A stretch of 40,110 nucleotides of DNA from Streptomyces sp. ASQP_92 (GTDB lineage Bacteria; Actinomycetota; Actinomycetes; Streptomycetales; Streptomycetaceae), in assembly GCF_025399895.1 (NCBI RefSeq), contig NZ_JAODUA010000033.1, positions 1 through 40,110 of the forward strand, written 5' to 3'. The notes below the pieces were generated by a model. That model worked only from the letters and a program-made list of their open reading frames with translations, made no database searches and had not been told where the DNA came from. The translations under genes were made by a program, and so were the position numbers. Positions 30,451 to 38,247 of this stretch are shown here, in pieces (positions within the stretch are counted from its first letter, which is position 1; every line of letters starts with the position of its first letter).

Positions 30451-30625
30451 CGGAAAAACTGACCCGTGTTGAGCAGCGCGCAATGCCCTCCGCGGGCGAC
30501 GCCGTTGGAGTGGGCGGCCTTCCGGGCGATGTCGGCGCGGAGGACGAGGTTGTACTGAACGCCGCTGTACCTCAGACCGGCGTCCCGGCAACCTGGCAGC
30601 GTCTGGCGCAGGCGTAGTCGAGCCC
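30451..30625 (-). pseudogene. Start-less open frame, unrecognised
   Basis: The minus strand reads LRLRQTLPGCRDAGLRYSGV, then QYNLVLRADIARKAAHSNGV and ARGGHCALLNTGQFF. Third codon positions are mostly G or C. No start is visible and it fades near the CGTGA repeat. It is probably part of a decayed gene; the family is not recognised. Confidence 0.3.
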
Positions 30626-30667
30626 CCTGTCCCCAAGATGCCCGGAGCTCCCAGGGGTGGTGTCAGA

Positions 30668-31144
30668 TCACATGACCTGGCGTCCGGCGAGGTCTCCGCC
30701 GGGGTCGTCGGCGAGCATGATGGACACGGTGATGCGCTTGCCGACGGGCTCGCGCTCAATCGCGAACGTATGGCAGACGGCCATCACGATCTCCAAGCCG
30801 TGCTGTCCGACCCGTGTCGGGTCCGCCGGCAGCACCAGCGGCAGCCTCGTGCTGCTGTCCCACACGCTGACCTGGACGGCTCCGTCCTCGACCCGAAGCG
30901 TCAGCAGACACGGCCCGGGCGCGTACTTGCGGGCGTTGGTCACGAGCTCGCTCACCACGAGCTGGACCATGCCCATCGCCCGCTTGGAGACCGGTAGGCC
31001 GTGGTCACCTTGCACGGATGTGAGAAAGTCGCGGGCCAGGTCACGAGCCTGAGCGATCTCCTCACCGTCCTCGAACGTGGCGGAGACAGTGATCACAGGG
31101 TCCACGAGCGGCTCGTGACCCTCGTCCTGCCAAGGCATGTCCAT
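30668..31144 (-). CDS. ATP-binding anti-sigma-type (RsbW-like) kinase
   Basis: The 158-residue protein is a stand-alone HATPase_c domain of the RsbW/SpoIIAB type abundant in Streptomyces. MGMVQLVVSELVTNARKYAP holds the N box (E and N for Mg-ATP), and DPTRVGQHGLEIVMAVCHTF holds the G-box region, with GLEIV replacing the usual GLxLV. There is no sensor or membrane part. Such proteins bind a sigma factor or phosphorylate a STAS antagonist. A STAS gene is divergently transcribed 155 bases away, which supports partner switching. The sigma factor is not in the window. Confidence 0.88.
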   Translation of the reverse strand: MDMPWQDEGHEPLVDPVITVSATFEDGEEIAQARDLARDFLTSVQGDHGLPVSKRAMGMVQLVVSELVTNARKYAPGPCLLTLRVEDGAVQVSVWDSSTRLPLVLPADPTRVGQHGLEIVMAVCHTFAIEREPVGKRITVSIMLADDPGGDLAGRQVM

Positions 31145-31298
31145 ACATAGGCCTCTTGTCCGCGGCGGAGATGCGATCCATCCCGCCTACCCCAGAAACA
31201 TAAGCACACCCCTCTGCGACGCCTCTCCCTGGTTGTTCGCGTGGGTTCCGTTCCTCCCGGGCGCCCGGCATATGGGGGGCAGGTAGACCCAGAGGGGG

Positions 31299-31646
31299 AT
31301 GAGCCGCGATAGTTGCCTCATGGCAAGCAACGAGCGGGGCCCTGGACCGGAAGCCGGGGCGAGCGGAGTCCGGCTGCTGTGGTGGTCGGGTGCGCTCGAC
31401 ATGGAGACGGCCGAGTCCCTGTACGCCCGAGCAGACGCGGAGCCGCCCGGCGAACGGCTGGTGCTGGATCTGTCCCGGGTCACCTTCATGGACTCCATGG
31501 GCCTCAACGTCCTGCTGCGCATCAGCCAGGAACGGCAGTTGGTCATCACCGGACCGTTGCAGGACCAGGTCCGATACGTCCTCCAGATCACCGAAGCCGA
31601 CACCGTCCTCACCGTCCAGCCCTCCAAAGAGGCGATGGGCGGGTGA
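31299..31646 (+). CDS. STAS-domain anti-sigma factor antagonist
   Basis: The 115-residue protein is a SpoIIAA/RsbV-like STAS domain: VRLLWWSGALDMETAESLYA, then RLVLDLSRVTFMDSMGLNVL with the phosphorylatable serine S66 in the DSMGL motif, and VITGPLQDQVRYVLQITEAD. In its unphosphorylated form it should bind an RsbW-like kinase and free a sigma factor. Its likely partner is the divergent HATPase gene (30668-31144). ATG 31299 follows AGAGGGGG directly, which is too close for good spacing; ATG 31320 is an alternative start after 21 bases. Confidence 0.88.
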   Translation: MSRDSCLMASNERGPGPEAGASGVRLLWWSGALDMETAESLYARADAEPPGERLVLDLSRVTFMDSMGLNVLLRISQERQLVITGPLQDQVRYVLQITEADTVLTVQPSKEAMGG

Positions 31647-31839
31647 ACGCCCTATGGGGCCGTCGGCGAACGGATTTCGCCCGGCGCGCGGGTCGTGGCT
31701 GAACCACTGATCCCAAGGGATGCTGCCCGATGGCCTGTTGGACGAGGCCTGTCGTGCGCGGGGGAGTCGGCGGCGTTTGTCGCACGGGGAAAGTCCCCGT
31801 CTTCCGGTCTTTGCCGTGTGAGGGTGTCCGTCCCGGCGG

Positions 31840-31875
31840 GACGTATCCGTCCTGCCGGGGCAGGACGGATACGTC
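31840..31875. terminator. Perfect 17-bp palindromic terminator
   Basis: GACGTATCCGTCCTGCC (31840-31856) is the exact reverse complement of GGCAGGACGGATACGTC (31859-31875), separated by GG. It lies 22 bases past the stop of the PepSY-type gene on the minus strand and ~190 bases after the STAS gene, so it can terminate both. Confidence 0.8.
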
Positions 31876-31897
31876 GATCAGCGTTTGACGGCTGCGG

Positions 31898-32457
31898 TCA
31901 GCGGGTTGTTTCCGGGCCCCGAACGGCCACGGTGTTGCTGGTGGCCGTACCGTCGGTGCCGGCCAGCGTCACCGCGTGCCGGACCCCGTCGGGGCCGAGC
32001 ACCACGGCCTGCCAGGCGCTGCCGTCGCCCTGTTGGGTGACCACCAGCAGGGATTCGACCTTGCCGCCGGAAACGGCACCTGCCGCCTTGTCCACGGCCT
32101 GTGCGGCGGGCAACGCGGGCAGCGGCGCCGGGGCGAGTCCGCCCGTGGGGGACGTCAACGGCTCGGCCCAGCCTCCCGCGCGTTCTTGCTGCTGTCGTGG
32201 CCCGCCTTCTCCCGCCCGCCTCGACCCTCGGCTGCGAGCCGGGCGCCGCGCTCCTCGTGGTGGTGCTCCGCCACCGCAGCGGCCGCCACACCGCCCCCGA
32301 TCAGCACCACAAGGCCGAGTGCCACCCATCGCGTACGGCCCCGACGGGTCAGCCGGGCGAACCGGCCGCGGCGCCCCGGCGCCCCGCCGGTCGGCCCGGC
32401 AGCCTCCTCGCCCGGACCCACGGGGTACTCGGGAGGCTGGGGATCGGACTGAGTCAT
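31898..32457 (-). pseudogene. PepSY-type membrane protein with a frameshift
   Basis: From ATG 32457 the protein reads MTQSDPQPPEYPVGPGEEAA, a basic stretch RGRFARLTRRGRTRW, then one membrane helix VALGLVVLIGGGVAAAAVA and HHHEERGARLA. After a one-base frame change near 32180 it continues AAGAVSGGKVESLLVVTQQG, SAWQAVVLGPDGVRHAVTLA and GTDGTATSNTVAV, with TGA at 31898. That last part is a PepSY-like domain (KVESLxxxxxxGxxxWxVxVxxxDGxxHxVxxxxxTG). Streptomyces proteins of this plan (N-terminal helix, external PepSY repeats) usually precede a two-component system. Here those genes are gone: an IS element begins 150 bases upstream. Confidence 0.65.
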
Positions 32458-32516
32458 CTGGCTGCTCCTCGCGTTCCACCGGATACGCGCCCGGCTCGGG
32501 CAGAAGCATGCGAGGA

Positions 32517-32563
32517 GCTTGCTGAAGCTTTGCTGAAGCGACCTGAGGAACCCTTCAGCAAGC
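32517..32563. promoter_or_regulatory. Tandem 11-bp boxes with an inverted copy upstream of the PepSY gene
   Basis: TTGCTGAAGC occurs at 32519-32528 and 32530-32539, an 11-bp step typical of OmpR/PhoB-type response-regulator sites. An exact inverted copy, CTTCAGCAAGC, is at 32553-32563 and mirrors GCTTGCTGAAG at 32517-32527. The boxes lie 60-105 bases upstream of the PepSY-type start, consistent with control by a now-missing response regulator. Confidence 0.6.
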
Positions 32564-32604
32564 GGGCGACGCGACCTGAGAACCTTGACCCGATGCGCGT
32601 ACTA

Positions 32605-33301
32605 GGGTCTCTTGCGAAAGTGGATCTTGATCGTGGATGATCATGGCTGTGGCAGGTGGAGACCTGTCGGATGCGCAGTGGTCACGGCTGGAGCCGCTGC
32701 CGGCGCGCGGGAAAAAGCCGGGGCGGCCGCCGATCTGGACCAGGCGGCAGCTGATCGACGGCATACGGTGGCGTACCCGCACCGGAACGCCCTGGCGGGA
32801 CGTGCCCGAGCGATACGGCTTGTGGGACCGGGTCTACGACCTGTTCCGGCGATGGCAGCGCAGCGGGACGTGGAAGGGGATCCTGGAACAGCTTCAGACC
32901 GAGGCCGACGCGAAGGGCTTGATCACCTGGGACGTCAGCGTGGACTCCACCGTCTGCCGCGCCCATCAGCACGCCGCGGGCGCCCGCAAAAAGGGGATCT
33001 CCAGAAAGCGCCTCCCGGCGGCATAGACACCGAGCCGGACGACCACGGCTTGGGGCGGTCCCGTGGCGGGCTGACCACGAAGATTCACCTCACCACTGAA
33101 CAGGGGCAAAAACTCATGTCCCTGATCATCACGGCCGGGCACGGCACGACAGCCCGCAGTTCCAACGGGTGCTCGAGCAGATTCGGATCCCCCGCACCAG
33201 TCAGGCCACTCGATACGGCAAACTCGCCGTCCGTTACGAAGCCACCGTGCTGGTCGCGGCCATCAACGAGTGGCTGTGACCAGCACGTTCACAACAGATC
33301 C
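32605..33301 (+). mobile_element. Internally deleted IS5-family (IS427-type) element with intact ends
   Basis: Left end GGGTCTCTTGCGAAAGTG (32605-32622) and right end, read inward, GGATCTGTTGTGAACGTG are imperfect inverted repeats. The dinucleotide TA flanks both (32603-32604 and 33302-33303), as expected for IS427-type insertion. The transposase starts ATG 32637 or 32643 (DLSDAQWSRLEPLPARGKKP, PWRDVPERYGLWDRVYDLF, WDVSVDSTVCRAHQHAAGAR). The coding phase changes at CAAAAAGGGGATC (32987-32999), where a -1 slip gives KKGDLQKAPPG, a likely programmed frameshift. Further on, one more frame change and a large internal deletion join RVLEQIRIPRTSQ to ATRYGKLAVRYEATVLVAAI, removing most of the C-terminal catalytic region. 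Confidence 0.8.
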
Positions 33302-33663
33302 TAGCCTGCCCGCTCCTCTGGCCGTCGAATGGTCGGCCGCTCTCGGCCCCAGGCGGCCAGCGGCTGGAGTGCGTCATTGAGGCGCATGCCGTCCTCGGTA
33401 AGCGAGTACTCGACGCGGGGCGGCACCTCGTCGTAGGAGACGCGGTGCACGACGCCGTCCGCTTCCAGCTCACGTAGGTGAGAGGCCAGCACCTTCTCGG
33501 TGATCCCCGGAAGCAGTCGACGCAGCTCGCCGAAGCGACGGTGGGGATGCTCGTGGAGCGCCCAGAGGATCAGCACCTTCCACTTGCCGCCGATCACCTC
33601 CATCGCGGTGTCGATGCCGCAGACGTGTCCGTCTGGTGTGCCCGGCCGGTTCAGCGTCGTCAT
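33301..33663 (-). CDS. HxlR-family regulator
   Basis: The 120-residue winged-helix protein has the HxlR signature: VCGIDTAMEVIGGKWKVLIL, WALHEHPHRRFGELRRLLPG, ITEKVLASHLRELEADGVVH and YDEVPPRVEYSLTEDGMRLN. The N-terminal cysteine is the redox/quinone-sensing residue in several relatives. It is divergent from the imine-reductase-like gene, with an inverted repeat between them, so it probably controls that gene and itself. Its stop codon TAG lies exactly at the target-site junction of the IS element ending at 33301, so the last residues (RRPEERAG) may be altered or truncated compared with the original. Confidence 0.9.
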   Translation of the reverse strand: MTTLNRPGTPDGHVCGIDTAMEVIGGKWKVLILWALHEHPHRRFGELRRLLPGITEKVLASHLRELEADGVVHRVSYDEVPPRVEYSLTEDGMRLNDALQPLAAWGRERPTIRRPEERAG

Positions 33664-33712
33664 GCCCCACCCTTCTGACGTGCTTGCTCACCCCGAGGTA
33701 ACCACCCACTAC

Positions 33713-33726
33713 CAAGTGCGTACTTG
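33713..33726. promoter_or_regulatory. Inverted repeat between hxlR-type gene and its divergent neighbour
   Basis: CAAGT (33713-33717) and ACTTG (33722-33726) are separated by GCGT. The site is 49 bases from the HxlR start and 33 from ATG 33760, a typical position for an HxlR operator controlling divergent genes. Confidence 0.5.
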
Positions 33727-33759
33727 ATCACCTCCGGACCTGTGACCAGCCTAATCGGC

Positions 33760-34641
33760 ATGACACAGAACACTGTTGAGAAGACTCCCGTCACGATGCT
33801 GGGCCTCGGTGCGATGGGCACCGCACTGGCCCGCACCTGGCTTGCCGCCGACCACCCACTAACCGTCTGGAACCGCACCCCAGCCCGCGCCGCAGCCCTC
33901 GCCACGGAGGGTGCAAGGGTCGCGGACACCGCCGCTGAGGCGGTCGCAGCGAACACCCTGATCATCCTTTGCCTGTTGGATGACACCTCGGTCGACGAGG
34001 TACTGGCCGGCGCCGACCTGGCCGGCCGGGACCTGGTCAACCTGACCACCAGCACCCCCACCCAGGCCCGCGCCCGCGCCGAGTGGGCCCGCGAGCGCGG
34101 CGCCCGCTACCTGGACGGCGGGATCATGGCCGTCCCTCCGATGATCGGCGTCCCGGAAACCGGCGGCTACGTCTTCTACAGCGGCTCGCGGGAGCTGTTC
34201 GAGCGGCACCAGGAGACCCTGAGCGTCCCGGCCGGCACCACCTACGTCGGCGAGGACGCGGGCTTCGCGGCCCTCCACGACGTGGCCCTTCTCAGCGCCA
34301 TGTACGGGATGTTCGCAGGCGCCGCGCACGCCTTCGCCCTGATCCGCAAGGAGGACATCGACCCCGCGGCGCTCGCCCCGCTGCTCGCCGACTGGCTCGT
34401 CGCGATGGCCCCGGCTGTTCACCAGACCGCCGACCAGTTGCGGAGCGGCGACTACACCAAGGGCGTCGTCTCCAACCTCGCCATGCAGGTGGCTGGCACG
34501 CCTACCTTCCTGAACACAGCCGAGCAGCAGGGTGTCAGCCCAGAACTGCTCAGCCCGTACTTCGGGCTGATGCGCCGCCGCCTGGCCGAGGGCAGCGGCG
34601 AGGAGGACCTGACGGGAGTGATCGACCTGCTGGTGAACTGA
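33760..34641 (+). CDS. NAD(P)-binding reductase, imine reductase-like
   Basis: The 293-residue protein belongs to the beta-hydroxyacid dehydrogenase/imine-reductase superfamily. It has the Rossmann motif MLGLGAMGTALA (residues 13-24) with VWNRTPARAA, where N-R-T favours NADPH. The interdomain region DLVNLTTSTPTQARA has TSTP instead of the usual catalytic motif of hydroxyacid dehydrogenases, as in imine reductases. A C-terminal helical domain contains GVVSNLAMQVAGTPTFLNTA. Length and features fit Streptomyces imine reductases that reduce cyclic imines, but reduction of other substrates is possible. It is divergent from, and probably regulated by, the HxlR gene. ATG 33760 gives the normal family length; TTG 33724 would overlap the operator. 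Confidence 0.85.
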   Translation: MTQNTVEKTPVTMLGLGAMGTALARTWLAADHPLTVWNRTPARAAALATEGARVADTAAEAVAANTLIILCLLDDTSVDEVLAGADLAGRDLVNLTTSTPTQARARAEWARERGARYLDGGIMAVPPMIGVPETGGYVFYSGSRELFERHQETLSVPAGTTYVGEDAGFAALHDVALLSAMYGMFAGAAHAFALIRKEDIDPAALAPLLADWLVAMAPAVHQTADQLRSGDYTKGVVSNLAMQVAGTPTFLNTAEQQGVSPELLSPYFGLMRRRLAEGSGEEDLTGVIDLLVN

Positions 34642-34644
34642 CCA

Positions 34645-34724
34645 GCCACTTGCCGCCACAGAAGCGACCGTGCTGGTCACAGTGCTCAACGAGACGCTGT
34701 GACCAGCACTTTCGAAACACGCCC
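34645..34724 (+). mobile_element. 3' tail of another IS427-type element
   Basis: The frame LAATEATVLVTVLNETL ending TGA at 34700-34702 matches the last residues of the IS5/IS427 transposase at 32605-33301 (LAVRYEATVLVAAINEWL). It is followed by a related right end; read inward the terminus is GGGCGTGTTTCGAAAGTG. Only this 80-base piece remains, just after the imine-reductase-like gene. Confidence 0.65.
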
Positions 34725-35140
34725 TACTGATCCTTTCGTTGGTTCGGTGGGTGTGGTGGGTGGATGGTCAGGCCGGTGTGGGTGAGGAATGGCCAGGGGA
34801 GTTGTGGGTTGTTGTTGATGCGGTTGATGCTTTGTTCGGTGGCGTCGGCGACATTGGCGAGGTGGTCGTCGGCGGGGTTGGCGAGTTCACGTTTCTTGAG
34901 CGAGGACCACTGCAGTTTCACCGGGTTCAGCTCGGGTGCGTCGGCGGGTAATCGCTCGGGTGTGGGCCAGTCCTGTTCGGCGACCCAGGCCCGCATGGCC
35001 CGGCTCCGGCGGGCGGACGGGCCGTCCCGGACCAGCACCACGTTCTCGCCGCGGTAGTACACCTTCATCTGCTCCAGGACTTCGATGAGTCCGAGGGTGT
35101 CGTGGCTGCGGGCTTGGGATGGAAACACAGTCGTGCCCCC
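34724..35140 (-). pseudogene. IS630-type transposase C-terminal relic
   Basis: The minus strand encodes SQARSHDTLGLIEVLEQMKV, YYRGENVVLVRDGPSARRSR, AWVAEQDWPTPERLPADAPE and LNPVKLQWSSLKKRELANPA. It matches the region of IS630-type transposases around the second and third catalytic acids (VLVxDGxSxHRS, LPAYAPELNPVExLWSSLK). The glutamate of PVE is replaced by lysine (PVK), which should abolish activity. The first part of the protein is absent: homology fades near 35140. Confidence 0.75.
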
Positions 35141-35343
35141 CAGACTCCTCACATGTGCGGCCAGTACGCACAACCAACGAGGCGCCACTCCATCGGTTGC
35201 TCGCTCGGCCAGGCCGGCCCGCCACGCACCGGCCCGGCGGCTGGGAGTGCGAGCCGTGCCTGGCAGGCGGGCGCTCCTCCGGGCCGGGCCTCTCGGCCAC
35301 TCCAAAGAGGGCGATCCTGGAGCGGCAGCCAGGCCGTTGTCGG

Positions 35344-35369
35344 GCGCCCCGTGTCAGGGGGTGGGGCGC
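35344..35369 (-). terminator. Hairpin at the end of the halogenase gene
   Basis: GCGCCCC (35344-35350) pairs with GGGGCGC (35363-35369). The stem overlaps the halogenase stop codon at 35354-35356. Probable terminator. Confidence 0.45.
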
Positions 35370-36742
35370 AGGGTGGGGTGGGGGGTGAGGGAGAGGTAGA
35401 GGCCGGCTGCTGCGTGGTCGGGGGTGGTGGGGAGGGGGAGCATGTGGCTGGTTCCGTGTCCTCCCAGGCCGTTGGCCTGGTGGCCGGGCAGGGGGTTGCG
35501 GAGTGTGTCGTAGAGGGAGTCCAGGGTGTGGTGTTGGGCGTCGTGGAGGTCTTCGGCGCCGGTGATGATGTTGAGGAAGGACTCGTGGAGGCGGAGGCCT
35601 TGCTGGTCGCGGTGGCTGAGGGTTTGTGCTTTGCGGAAGTAGGCGTCGCGGCCGTCGTGGATGCGGTAGAAGGCTCCGACGAGGATGAGGAGGCGTTCGT
35701 AGGCGTTTTGGTAGGTGGTCTGGTAGAAGCGGCGGGCGGTTTCTTCGTCGGTTTCCCCGCGCACGACGGTGGCGATGGCTGCGGCGCTGAGGAGGCCGCT
35801 GTACATGGCCAGGTGTACGCCGGTGGACAGCAGGGGGTCGAGGAAGCAGGCGGCGTCGCCGGCGAGGTAATAGCCGGGACCGCAGAACGCCTCGCTGGTG
35901 TAGGAGTAGTCGGCTTCGGTTTTGAGGGCGGATACCCGTTGTGCACCATCGAGCATGCGGGCCAGGAGGGGGCAGCGGGCGAGTGCCTCCTCGTAGACCG
36001 CTTCGATGGAACCCCGCCTGTTCTTGGCGTGGTTGAAGGAGCGCTTGTCGGTGACCAGGCCGACGCTGAGGGTGCCGTCGTGGAGGGGAATGGCCCACAG
36101 CCAGCCGGCTTCCGGGAGGGAGAAGACCCCGATCGCGCCGGCGGGAGCGTCGGGCAGAGGTGTGGTACCGCGCCAGTAGCCCCAGGCGGCGACGTTGCGG
36201 AACACGTCGTGCACCCTGCGGGTGTGCAGGTGCCGGGCGGCGAGGATTCCCGCGCGGCCGGTGGCGTCGATGAGGTGGGTGAAGTCGATCTGCCCGGTGC
36301 GGCCGTCCCTGCCTGTCCACGACGCGCTGGTGGCCCGGTCTTTGGGCATGGCTATGTGCCGTACCTGGGTTTCTTCCCGTACGTCGGCTCCCTGGTGGCG
36401 GGCGTGATCAAGGAGGAGGTGGTCGAACTCGGAGCGGATGACCTGGAAGCTGTGGGTCGCCGGCCGACCGGGATCGTCGAAGTTCAGGGCCCATTCCTGG
36501 CCGCTCCAGCCGTAGAAAGCCCCGCTCTTGCGTATGAAGCCATGGGATTCGACGCGCTCCCGCGCGCCCATGATGTCCAGGATGGGCAGGAGTGAGGGGA
36601 GCAGGGATTCGCCGATGTGGTAGCGGGGAAAGCGTGTCCGCTCCAGCAGCACCACGTCGATACCCTGCTGCGCGAGCAGGGTGGCTGCTGTCGTTCCCGC
36701 GGGGCCGCCCCCAGCGATCAGTACCTGTGTCCGCTCGCGCAC
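35354..36742 (-). CDS. Flavin-dependent halogenase-like monooxygenase
   Basis: The 462-residue protein, from GTG 36742 behind GGGGAG, has VLIAGGGPAGTTAATLLAQQ (FAD motif GGGPAG, residues 11-16), RFPRYHIGESLLPSLLPIL, GFIRKSGAFYGW with K72 in the place of the conserved halogenase lysine, and the WxWxIP signature in GWLWAIPLHDG. GYYLAGDAACFLDPLLSTGV is the second FAD site. These are hallmarks of flavin-dependent halogenases acting on phenols, pyrroles or carrier-bound substrates, rather than the longer tryptophan halogenases. It should chlorinate or brominate using FADH2; no flavin reductase is adjacent. It is divergent from a YbdK-type ligase, and the two may form a tailoring module. Confidence 0.88.
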   Translation of the reverse strand: MRERTQVLIAGGGPAGTTAATLLAQQGIDVVLLERTRFPRYHIGESLLPSLLPILDIMGARERVESHGFIRKSGAFYGWSGQEWALNFDDPGRPATHSFQVIRSEFDHLLLDHARHQGADVREETQVRHIAMPKDRATSASWTGRDGRTGQIDFTHLIDATGRAGILAARHLHTRRVHDVFRNVAAWGYWRGTTPLPDAPAGAIGVFSLPEAGWLWAIPLHDGTLSVGLVTDKRSFNHAKNRRGSIEAVYEEALARCPLLARMLDGAQRVSALKTEADYSYTSEAFCGPGYYLAGDAACFLDPLLSTGVHLAMYSGLLSAAAIATVVRGETDEETARRFYQTTYQNAYERLLILVGAFYRIHDGRDAYFRKAQTLSHRDQQGLRLHESFLNIITGAEDLHDAQHHTLDSLYDTLRNPLPGHQANGLGGHGTSHMLPLPTTPDHAAAGLYLSLTPHPTLRPTP

Positions 36743-36809
36743 GTTCCGCTCCCCGTGGCTGGAGAATGTCGCTTTCGCGTCCTGCATCATGCTGACCGTC
36801 CGTGACAGC

Positions 36810-38012
36810 ATGATGACCATGACGAGTACAGGGCAATCGACTGCCGGTACACAAGGGCCACTCGCAGGCCGCGGCCGAAGCCGGACCCTCGCCGCAAGGA
36901 CCGTCCCGTTGACCGTGGGCGCGGAGGAGGAGTACCTCCTGGTCGACCCCGTCACGCGCCAAGTGAGTGCAGAGAGCGAAAAGGTGGTGGCCGAGGCCGC
37001 AGGCGAACTCGGTGACCGCGTCGGCACCGAACTGACCCGCTACCAGGTCGAGGTGCGCACCGATCCCCACACCAGTCTCACCGAGTTCGCCGAGCAGGTC
37101 CGCTCAACGCGTGCGACCGTCGCACGGGCCGCCACGCGCCAGGGCCTGCGGATCATCTCCAGCGGCACCCCCATCCTCGCCCAGGACACCCCTCCACCAC
37201 TGACCGCAGGCCGCCGATACGCCCGAAGCGCCGCAATGTTCCGTGCCCTGGACGAGGAACAGAGCGTCTGCGCCTGCCACATCCACGTCGGGGTTCCCGA
37301 CCTCGCCACCGCTCTGCAGATCAGCAACCACCTGCGCCCCTGGATCCCGGCCCTGATCGCCCTCACCGGTAACTCGCCCTACTGGGCCGGCCGCGACACT
37401 GGCTACGCGAGCTGGCGCACCATGTCCTGGGGGCGCTGGCCCGTGGCCGGACCACCGCCGTACTTCGAGTCCCCCACCCACTTCGAAGACGTCACCGCCG
37501 GATTCATCGCCACCGGCACCGTCCTGGACCGCGGCGGCCTCTACTGGGACATCCGGCCCTCACATCACGTACCCACCCTCGAATTCCGCATGGCTGACGC
37601 GACCGCCACCCCGGGCGAAACCGTGCTGCTCGCCGGCCTCATCAGAGCGATGACCCAAACCGCCCTGCAAGCCATCACCGCCCGCGAGCCGGCGTTCCAG
37701 CCGCGGCCGGAGATGCTGCGCGCCGCCTGCTGGCGCGCCGCCCGCGACGGCCTGACCGGAGAGGGCATCGATCTCCACACCGGCCGCCTGTCTCCCGCCA
37801 TCGACCAAGTCGAACAACTCCTGGCCGTCCTGCAGCCCGCACTGCACGACCACGGTGACACCGACCTCATCCACACCCTCTGGACAGGCCAGCGCACCCA
37901 CGGCAACGGTGCCGATCGACAACGCGCCGCCCACCGAAAACGAGGCACCGTCACCGACATCGTCGACCACCTCACCCAACCGACGCCGCATACGGCTGCC
38001 GAGAATGCCTGA
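36810..38012 (+). CDS. Carboxylate-amine ligase (YbdK/GCS2 family)
   Basis: The 400-residue protein matches the GCS2/YbdK-like carboxylate-amine ligase family, relatives of glutamate-cysteine ligase. It has PLTVGAEEEYLLVDPVTRQV (E39-E41, metal/ATP site), RYQVEVRTDPHTSLTEFAEQ, CACHIHVGVPDLATALQISN, SPYWAGRDTGYASWRTMSWG and LYWDIRPSHHVPTLEFRMAD. These enzymes form an amide from a carboxylate and an amine via an acyl phosphate. In the window it is divergent from the halogenase with 67 bases between starts, so both may respond to one promoter region. Three ATGs (36810, 36813, 36819) are possible starts; none has a clear ribosome binding site. Confidence 0.9.
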   Translation: MMTMTSTGQSTAGTQGPLAGRGRSRTLAARTVPLTVGAEEEYLLVDPVTRQVSAESEKVVAEAAGELGDRVGTELTRYQVEVRTDPHTSLTEFAEQVRSTRATVARAATRQGLRIISSGTPILAQDTPPPLTAGRRYARSAAMFRALDEEQSVCACHIHVGVPDLATALQISNHLRPWIPALIALTGNSPYWAGRDTGYASWRTMSWGRWPVAGPPPYFESPTHFEDVTAGFIATGTVLDRGGLYWDIRPSHHVPTLEFRMADATATPGETVLLAGLIRAMTQTALQAITAREPAFQPRPEMLRAACWRAARDGLTGEGIDLHTGRLSPAIDQVEQLLAVLQPALHDHGDTDLIHTLWTGQRTHGNGADRQRAAHRKRGTVTDIVDHLTQPTPHTAAENA

Positions 38013-38247
38013 ACGGCTCGGCGACGCGGCCGTGCGTCCCGCTCATCCGCGCGATGACAGGCCGCAGGATGGTGGGCCTCGCGGGCACCGGCGCCAGCGC
38101 CGCCCTCGTGAAGCTGGGCGTGACCTGGGCGTGATGCGCCACCTCGCTCGTCGTTGAGCTGTCAGGTCAGCGAAGCGAAGGCCCCAGGACACGCCGTGGC
38201 CCCCGGGGCCGTCGTCTTGTCCTTCCGGCACCGCGGACGGACGGCAG

